In this document: one piece after another, positions 1-9,500 of the stretch | Position numbering within the stretch: the stretch's first letter is position 1 | Layout of the letters: every line of letters starts with the position of its first letter | Assembly (NCBI GenBank): GCA_001871815.1 | Contig: MNVP01000024.1 | Location: forward strand, 1-13,192 | DNA from: Candidatus Omnitrophica bacterium CG1_02_40_15 | GTDB lineage: Bacteria > Omnitrophota > Gorgyraeia > Gorgyraeales > Gorgyraeaceae | DNA length: 13,192 bases | Direction of reading: 5' to 3' | Translations under genes and position numbers: made by a program | The notes under the pieces: generated by a model | The model's database searches: none | What the model saw: the letters and a program-made list of their open reading frames with translations, nothing else | What the model was told of the DNA's origin: nothing

Positions 1-576
1 GGATCCGCGTTCTTGGGCCATGGCTATGCGCGCCACAGTCTCTTCTATTTCTCTTGTCAAGCCCGGCATACGCTTATAAACCCTTCTGAAGACATCTAAA
101 CAAGCTGGCAGAATGCCTGCTTCGTGAATAGCATTAATAAAATCAAAGTTTGCTTCTAATTTTGAAATTTCTATGAAAAACCGGATAATAGCTGTGTCTT
201 GCTCTGCCTGCGGCTGCGCCAGCATCTCTTGTATAACTCCTGCCCATAAACCGGGATGAGCAGGATAGCTTAGCAAATCTTGATTAACTAAACCGGCTAA
301 TTCTTGAGCCGGCAGCCGACTTAAGGCAATATTTAAACTTTGTTTGACTACCCCCTTTCCTGACTCCATACGGTCAGCCAGTTCCAACCATAAAATAACT
401 AACTTGGCCTTGAGCTGAGTTTCTCTGGCCTGGGCAAAAGCCATTGAAACTAAGAGCTGGATATCTTTCTCGCCTATCTTTATCCTAGAAAGTGTTTCGC
501 TTAATTTAGAAATATCGCCATCGTCCTGCGCAGTTTCTACAATCAATTTGGATATGGCTTCAAGTTTACCAGAGGA
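1..576 (-). other. All-helical segment at the downstream edge
   Basis: Residues 4206-4397 are a run of amphipathic helices (KLEAISKLIVETAQDDGD, ILWLELADRMESGKGVVKQ, SRLPAQELAGLVNQDLL, AIIRFFIEISKLEANFDF, ILPACLDVFRRVYKRM), consistent with a helical-repeat (HEAT/ARM-like) solenoid that continues beyond base 1. It is probably a protein-interaction surface; the repeat assignment is by pattern only. Confidence 0.45.
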
Positions 577-3500
577 CGCCTGCGGCTGCGTATTAATTAT
601 GGCTACTCTTCCCACTACCGCCGCCATCCCAAGCAGGGACGGTTCTCGCGCCAAAGCAGAAGTGTCCCCTGAGGCAACGCTCAGGCCAATAATCATCAAA
701 ACAACAGCCGCTACCGCAAAGCCTCTTAACCAGCCACGGTTAGTGTGGATAATCAGGATTACCGCGATAGCTATTATTAATTCGGCTCCGGCCGGCCCCA
801 AAATTGCTCCCCCATCAGCCACGGAAGAGGTCTGAGCAAATAAGGGGCTTAAGCCGGATTGTAAATTTATGGCTAAGCGCCTAAAGTAACCTGTGCGGAA
901 AAGATAGAAGATAAGAATAGCTACTGCCGCTATAGAGAATAGATATGGGGTAAAATTGTGATTTAAAAATATCAGGGGAATAGATAAGAAAAATAGGGAG
1001 AAGCCCAGTGAATTTCTAAAATCACTAATTGCTTCTGAGCGCGATTCTACCAGATTCCATTGATGCGCCTTAAAATCGTACCTACTAATCTCGCAACAAA
1101 CATATGGCGCTTTCACAAATCCATGCAAAAGCAGAAATTCAAATCCTTCTTCGGTCTCGCCGATAATGATTCTGTACTCATTCTCAATGCCTTCAATATC
1201 TAATAAATAAGAATTCATAATGGATTGCCTTAAATCCAATATTAAACTATCAATATCTACTTTTATCTCTAGAGAAGTAGCCAATTTTTCTTTTTGAGAA
1301 AATATACCGTGACTATGTATATCTATAACAATAAGCTTCTTACCTATAAAAAACCTCTTTGTTGGCTTAAAACTATCAACTCGGAATATTTTTCCAGTAG
1401 CTAAAATATAATTAAAAACTCTTTCGGTCGGCTCTTCAATAATACGTACCTCGTTATTATTAGGATTGTAAACCAAATATGAGTTTGCCTCTACAAATAG
1501 AACCTCTTCTTTTATTTTTTGGTGCGTAAAACCTTTTTCAATCATTAAATCCAATAAATTTACTATTCTATTACCATCAACTATTTCGATATCTTTTATT
1601 CTTGTTTTGCCTCTTACAAAAGACTCAGCTACAGGGAATTTACTAATTACTTCTTTTCCTGATGATGCATCTATAAAAATAGCCTGGTATCTTCCTTTGG
1701 ATATGGGTGCCAATGTTACTTCATGATCTCCTGTTTCATCAACAAAAATAACTTCGGTTCCAGGCATAAATATACCTTGATGCTGTATTCTAACCGAATC
1801 GCTAATCCGGTATAAAACACTAATAGGTATGGAATCAGCTTTTAACCCCTGAATCCCTAAGTTTACTATTACCTCGTCCAGCCGAGCCAGATAAGCTAAG
1901 TTCTCTAATTCCCGATTATAGTTATCAGGATAGTGCGCCAAGGCGCCGGATTCATGAAAGAGTGATTTTTCAATACGGTAGGGAGCGATGATTACAATAA
2001 CATCTCTATCTTTTAATTGGATATTGATTGCAAATACTTTTACACTATAAGTTATCTCGAAGTCTTTTATGGCTTTGCATAGGCCAGATTGAGGCGGCGC
2101 TTTAATCACAACTGCATTCTCTAATTTCTCTGCTAAATTATTATGCCCAACTCGCAATAATATATCTATAATCACGGCTTTTGTTTTTTGATATGGCTCT
2201 CTTCTTTGGGCCAATAGCCACCCCCTTACTTCTTTTCTGTGGGAACTGATGATTGCGTCTAATTCACCGTTTTCTTCCGGTGTCAGCGGCCAAGAAGTAG
2301 AGGCGCGGTCAGATGATTTCTTTACCTGCGCTGAAAGTAGGCGCTGACGTATCTTCACTAAGTCTTCCTGCCTAATTTGCGGCAAGACATAGACTTTTTG
2401 CGTCATATATAATTTATAGCTTGCCAACACCACATCCATAAAAGTAAGCGGAGTATCACAATAATGAACTCCGAGTAAAGCATCGATAAATGAATATGGA
2501 TATATTTCTTCGCGCGCACCGGCTATGGAGATAATTAAAGGAGCAGACCCACAACTTTTTAGAAGCGCGTTATATAACTGAAGTCCTATTGCCTGCGCAT
2601 GATAGGTATCAAAAATTATCTTAAACCTGCACCCTCTTAAAATAGCCCTAGCAAAAGCAAGCTCCAAATCAGCACCTGTGATGATAAACTCTTTAGGGGT
2701 CATCTCTCCGTATCTCAAATCTAATACCGGCTCTCTTTTATAAGAACGGCCGTGACAATTGAACCAAAAAACCCTTTCTTCTCCAACAGGAGCATTCCTT
2801 ATCGCCTCCAGGATATCCGGCTTGCTGGATTCCCATTTATCAGCCTGAATAGAAGACCTCTTTTCCACTCCACATTCCTGCTCAAGTACACTCACCGCAT
2901 TCTGCATCTCTGATTGATCTACCCCGAATATATTGATCGCTATGGTATCCGGACCATACACTACATCTCTTGCATGCTCTTGCAGTCTCTCAACAGCTAT
3001 CCTGGCAGCTTCCTCCAAAACTTCTTGAGTAATAGAACCAATCCCCGCACGCATCAGTATATCCGATATGGATACCGCGATATAAGCTTGCGCTACTTCC
3101 ATATCTTCTGCGCTAACCCATAGCCTACCTAATGATTCCATGGTTATCATCTCAACGCCCTGGTTTCTATAAGGTGCTGTTACTTGCTCGCCAGCTTTTA
3201 TAAGTCTTATCCATGAGAAGCCTAACTTTGCCCCTCTCTTGCCTTTTCTTTCCTCTCTCCTCTGCCTGCGCGCTTGTTCTGCCTTATAAAGGATAATGGC
3301 GGATTTTACGATTGAGATAATCAGCGGGACAATAAAGAAAAGAACGCCGAGGATCGCTATGGCCTTTAATACGGTAAACGGTAAGGGCAAAGATATTGCC
3401 TTAACGCTGTTTAAGAAAAGATAGGCAGTCACAGCCATCACTATGCCTGTGGCAGTGCGTAACAGGATAGAGGCTTTTAAACGGCCGAGGTTAATCTGGG

Positions 3501-6500
3501 GAACCCCAGGCGCAGGAGGAGCCTTCAGATGGGCAATAGGAGCATTACTTCCGGATTTCCATACCAGAAAGGCGATAAGAAGAGATACTACCAGCATGAA
3601 GCAGAAAATAATACCTGCTGCTATAAAGAGCGCTTCTGAAATACCGTTCAAAGATGCTAATCCCGGCATCCCCAAAAACGGCGCTGCCATCATAACCAGA
3701 CTGCTTGGGTTAACCTGATCCCGGTCTCTAATATATTTGGCGCTGACAAAAGATAGATATTTAACCAAGGGACCATGGGGTTTACTTTTTATAGTTAAAG
3801 GCACCCGGAATCGTCTAGAAGAATCTTGTGGTTTCATTGCAAACAAGAACGCAAGATTTTTTGTTGCCGATGCTCTTACCATGTCTTCAAATTCAGATAA
3901 CGCTGGATCATAATCGTAGAAGTATCCCTTTAATAACATAAAGACAAGGTGACTAAGATCAGCGAGGCAGTAATGTCCATTGTTGGTTTTAATTTTTACC
4001 TGAGCTGTTACTAAATCATATATTAAACATGATAAATCAATAAACCTTAAACCAGTGATTTCTTTATAAGAAAGTCCTCTTTCGTCCTTGCGGACCGTTT
4101 CCAAGTCATTGAGAACAACCTCGCCTTTTGTACCCGCCACCAAGCTGATGCCAATGTTTGTTAAATGAGGGAAGCCATGAAAATGTCCACTATCATGTAA
4201 ATTTCTTAAAATCTTTCCAATAATTTCAAGCAATGATTCTTCATCAACTATCTCAACTAACTTCCCGGTCATAAGATTTATGGCGCTAATTCTAGGACCT
4301 TGCGGTGTTGATTTTTTAGGAATTACTAATCGTATGTCTGGGCCCTCCAGGCCAAATATAATAAAACCTACCCCTTCTTTTCTGAAGGTCTTATTTAAAT
4401 ATCGCCCTTTCGCAATCAGATAATGCACGGCCATTAACCCATCAGTCATCAGATCTTTGGTCTCAGCGTATTCTGCATCTAAATCTTGCGCTGACATAGT
4501 GCCTAAACTATCTCCGGTCATATCTGCTACTGCGTTTAAGTCCCCTGTTTTATTAATGTATAAAATACGGCCCGTAAAACCTCTTCCCATATAACAAGCC
4601 ACCTCTCCATTAATACCAATTTCTGGCATCACCCCTTTTAATCGTAAAATTGTAATTGTCCTGTCTCCCACTTGAACCGGTATTTCTAATACTAGATACA
4701 TTGTTCTTCCTTCGTCTCTGTCATATCGCATATCAAAAACATTCCGGTAAATTTTACCCGGATATTGCTCTGGTAATTTAAACTGCTCCTCCCTGCTGCT
4801 ATTGAGTATCAGGGATAACAGCTCTAAATCTCCCGGGCTCATCTTACTTATGAAATCTTCATCAAGCTCCTCAAAATAGATATTCTCAGAGATGGAGGAG
4901 TTGTTTTTTTGAGGTGATTTTTTACTAAATACGAATGCGAGCAAAGAAAGAGCAAAGATTATTAATATTACAAGAGAGGGAATAATAATTAAACTTAAGT
5001 TAAACGCGGGTTCCGTTGGCGGACTGTGCAAAGTAAGCTTAAGCCATTCAGCCAATTGCGGGTTAAGGATGGAATTAATAACCGGTCCTAAAGCCAGGAT
5101 GGGCCCTAAGGCGGGTAAAATCGCCAAATTATCATCTGAAGATACTCCTTCTTGAAAAACTCTTGCTTCTTCATAGGCCGCTTTTAATTGCGCATCTATA
5201 CTAGCTACTTCTTCTGGCGTTAAGGGAGGAAAGACATAAAGTTCTGTGCGTTTAAATACTTTATATTTTACTTTTAAAAAATTAGTTATTCTAATGTCTT
5301 GGTTTTCCTTAGGTAACACAGCTTTTAAACCATTAATAAGGACATCACCATAACCATCAGCATTCCAGGCGCTCGTAGCAACCAATAAAGGCGAAGGAAC
5401 GCCTGCTTTAAGAAGTGCGCCTTGAAGCAACCAGATAAATTGCTGGGCAAAGCAAGTATCTATAATAATCCTAACTCTCCTTAAATCAACTCCGTTGGTA
5501 TGAGCGGATATCAGGGCCTTAGCTAACCTTCTATAACCGATACTGCTTCTTTTTGATGATTTATAGGCGCACGCAACGCTGATATAACTGCCTCCTCCGT
5601 GAGAGCTAAACCATATGGTTATATCTCTGTCAGTAGGAAGGTGCTCTATGGCCCTTAATATTTCCCCTCTCCTATAGTTCCTCTTACTTGCTTTAATCTC
5701 ATGTATATCTTTTATCTTTAAAAGCTCCTGCAAAGCCTTAATATCTTCTGCAGCTACTGTATCTTCGCTATAGATATTAAGAGCATAGGTCTTTTTATTA
5801 TAAATAACGGTGCCTTTGTATTCTTTTATGGCTGCCAATTTAATCTCGGTGACCTTCTTTAAAAACTCTGGGCTGATAGGAGGCTCAAACCTAGCTATAT
5901 CTGAGGATATTAGAAGGGCCAGGCAATAACGGGCTACTACCATATATTTCTGCGGCATACCTAATTCTTGCAATAGAAATTCTCCTGCCTTATGATAAAA
6001 CCAAGCATCGCCGTATATCCTTACCGCCTGCTCTTCAACGCGCTCCATCCTGCCTAAAACCAGCATTTCACTCAACAATGCGCCTTCTCTATCATTATCT
6101 GCCCTGGCTAAAAAATAAATATATTTAATAATATTGTACTTACGGATTGCGGGCGGAATAGATTTTATGAATTTGATGATTTCGTCCCGCCTCTTTATAA
6201 AGTAAAGAATGGATTCCAAAGCGATGCCCAAACTGATAATGATGCCGCATACCTTGATTATTGCTGCTAAGGAGAAAGGCACAAATATACGGAAATCAAT
6301 TGAAGCCATAGCAAGACTTATAGACAAAAAGCTTAAAGTAAGGACTACTTTTGAAATTATTTTAAAGTAGCTGCCCCCGGGCAATATCTTGCGCACCATC
6401 CTGGCGATAACCTGATTAGGGGTTGATGAACGGCCTTCGTTAACATCTATCTTCTGATATAAAGACATCTGCCAGCCATAATACCTATGAGACGGAATAA

Positions 6501-9500
6501 CACCCAAAATATAATCTTCTAACTGGGATAGATATTCATCGTGTAAAGGCGATAATGTGACCCTTGAGATTCTTATGGGGTCAAAACTGTCATCTATCTT
6601 AATATAATTATTTAACATAAAGAGGCCTCCCGGCTTAACCCATCCGAAAACATCAGGTAAATATAGCCCGTAATAACGGCTGACATTTTCAGTTGCCTTT
6701 TGATAATAAATATCTAATTTACTCCTTAATTCTTCGTTTAATTCGGGATTGGACCTGAGAATATTTTGCTGAACAAATATTACTTTCCGTGTTTTGCTTT
6801 CGCCGGGTAAACTAAATATTAATACCGTTCTTCCTTTTTCATCGCTAATTACCTCTATGTCTTCACGTTGAATCCCTATTGCTTGCAATTCCAGGACAAC
6901 AAATAACTCAAGGCCAAAATAGCCATAATACAAAAGGATTCGTTCCATTGCATCGCGTTTTCCATCAAGATATTTTATTAATCTCTCTGCCCTTGCTTTT
7001 CTTTTATCAATAAAATATGCTTCGGTAAAATCTGTCGCCAATAAAATAGTAGAAATATCCGAACCGGAACCTACATAACCCACCCTTAATTCCTGCGAGG
7101 CTGGGTTAATCATCGAAAGCAACCCCAGATAATACTGCACAAAATAACCAGCCAAAAGGCCACTTCTTATAAGAGACTCTGCAGCTTTAATAATATTGGG
7201 ATTGATGCCTAAGGTTTTATAATAATTAACATCTAATTCTGCATCATTAATAGGTTTGACACCATTAGGATTGATAAGGTAAACCTTTTCAAGCCAATTC
7301 GAAAGTGAACGAATCAAAGCATATATAAAAATTATAAAAACGACGGCTGTGCCAAAATAAAGCCATGTTATATCCTGCGGCGGGCTGTTTAGGAAAAGCT
7401 CGCGCCAGTCGACAAGTTGAGGATTGAATACCGAAGTCAGACTAAAAGAAATTGATTTTATATTTAAAACAGCTGGAACAAAAAGAAACAGGCCTGCGGC
7501 ATTTGATCTTGGTTTCCCTTCAGCCCAATCGGTCAATCCTGTTAAATCTCCTTCTAATCTATCAATTGCTGCTGCTATAGGATTCTTTAAACATAATTTT
7601 CTTTCATAATGGTAGTTGTCGCCCGGCCAACGCTGGCTAAAATCTGTCAGACCCAGCCTGATGCTAAAACGCTGGTTAGCCCAATTCATCTGGTTGCTGC
7701 CGGCTGTACTTTTGCTGACAACCTGGAAATTGGTAGCGCCGTAGGTAATATCCGGGATTTCACCGTCAAATACCCCTTTAACTGTAGCAGCGAGCAATTC
7801 AATCCTCTCTTTAGCCCAAGAAGCCATTTTTATGAATCCATCCTCGGTTTCTGTTCCAGGTGTTCCATATAAAAACTCTTTCCATTTCGTATCGTCAAAC
7901 TGCGCGTTGGGACCCCATTTTTGTGAGAATTTTCTCCATAAGTCAAAGAACTTCGTATTCCGATCATCCCAATACGCGTTGAATTGTCCCGAGGCAGTCA
8001 GAATTCCTTCTACTGAGCTACACTCTAAGGCCTCCTCTTGCCTTAGGCCAGGCTCATTAGTAACCTTAACAAATGTCAATCTATTTACCAATACCCAGGC
8101 ATAAGCAGCAAAAATTGAACGATAAAAATCCGGATTATCCCGGCCCATACTCTCATCATATCCCACCTCAAAATACCCCACGGTCAAGGCTAAGGCTAAT
8201 TCATTCATACTATATCTTACGCCGGGAATACTCGTCTCTAGCATTCCTATATCCATTGGCGTCCACCAGCCTTCTATCCTCGGATGAGTTTGGCTGTGTT
8301 TGGTATTATCCGGCACACGCAATAACACGGATACATGAACATGCATACCCATATCTTCTGAATTGCCCATATACCCAAGACCCTGCCCTTTGTTAATATA
8401 ATCGCCCGGCTTAACTACTGCCAAGCCATCTCCGAGGCTTAAGGCAAGCAAGATTCTCTGGTCATCGCTTACCATAAAAACTGTCCAGCCAGAATAACCG
8501 TAGGTTAATCCTTCAGCTGAATTCGGGTCAAGATTGGCCACATCGCGGGCTCTGCCGGAGAAAGGAGCATAGACGGGTACTCCTGCGCTCTGGTCAGAAG
8601 CTACAGCGCTGATATCAACAGCCAGATAATCCTCCCAATAACCCGGATTATCATGTCGCCTTCGTATGATGGAGGGTTGATCCTGGATACGAATTAACCC
8701 CCACATTGTTAATTCTGAAGTGCTGGCAACCGGGGTGGCTTGAGGTTGTTGTGTAGGCGTAGGCTGAGACGTAGTCATAGGGTTAGGTTCAGGAGTGGGT
8801 ATAGTTTTAGCAGCGTGCGACAACCAGAAAGCTACTTTAGTTATAATAGGAAACAGCGCTATTATATTAAATATGGCGATGCCAGCTACCACGCCTTTTG
8901 ATTTTTCTCTTACCTCTTCCTCAGTACCTAAGGCAAAAACGCTCCCAAAAAATATTATGCCTACCTCCAGTACCACGCCTAATGTCAGAGCCAAAACAAT
9001 AGAAGGATGGTCTATTGCAATCCAAATAATATAAGCGACAATAGAAAAGAAAGAACATAAACTGCCTGTTAATTGCACGCGTATGAATGTGCTAACTGGG
9101 TTTTCGGCTTGGCTTGGCGCTGTCCCGGCTCGCTGCCTCCTCTGAGGCACTGCCACTTCAGGGCAAGAATTAATAATGCCTGTAACATATAAAGTTCCTT
9201 TTTGTTCCGACAAGTTAATATTAGCATTCTCAAACCCTGCGTTCCTGAAAACCCCCGCTGCCCAATCCTGCTCCTCTTGAGAAGCCACCGGAATAACAAC
9301 CATAAATCCGCGAAATTCTTGAGTTAGAGCCAGGGATTTCAAAAATAACCTTAAGCCAGAAAAATCATCTATTTCTCTGGATCGCATAAACGCATAGAAA
9401 TCCTCCAAAGGATACACCTGTAATATATCCTGCCCATTCGAATTATAATAATCTAGCCGGATAACCGCTTCTTGAGAGCCAAACTGGTATTCTATCACTA

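Noticed and set aside
1..6. GGATCC (BamHI site) at the very first bases of the window.
   Set aside because: It could hint at a cloning boundary, but it is in frame within the gene (codons for Gly-Ser) and a six-base site is common by chance.
1930..1965. LFHESGALAHYP looks like a zinc-peptidase HE...H motif.
   Set aside because: The spacing is not HExxH, no third ligand is evident, and nothing around it supports a metallopeptidase fold. It is kept only as part of the unassigned region.
9069..9299. A 76-codon open frame on the minus strand.
   Set aside because: It is in a different frame from the giant gene, overlaps module R4 and its small following segment and the start of the next membrane helices, and has no recognisable features.
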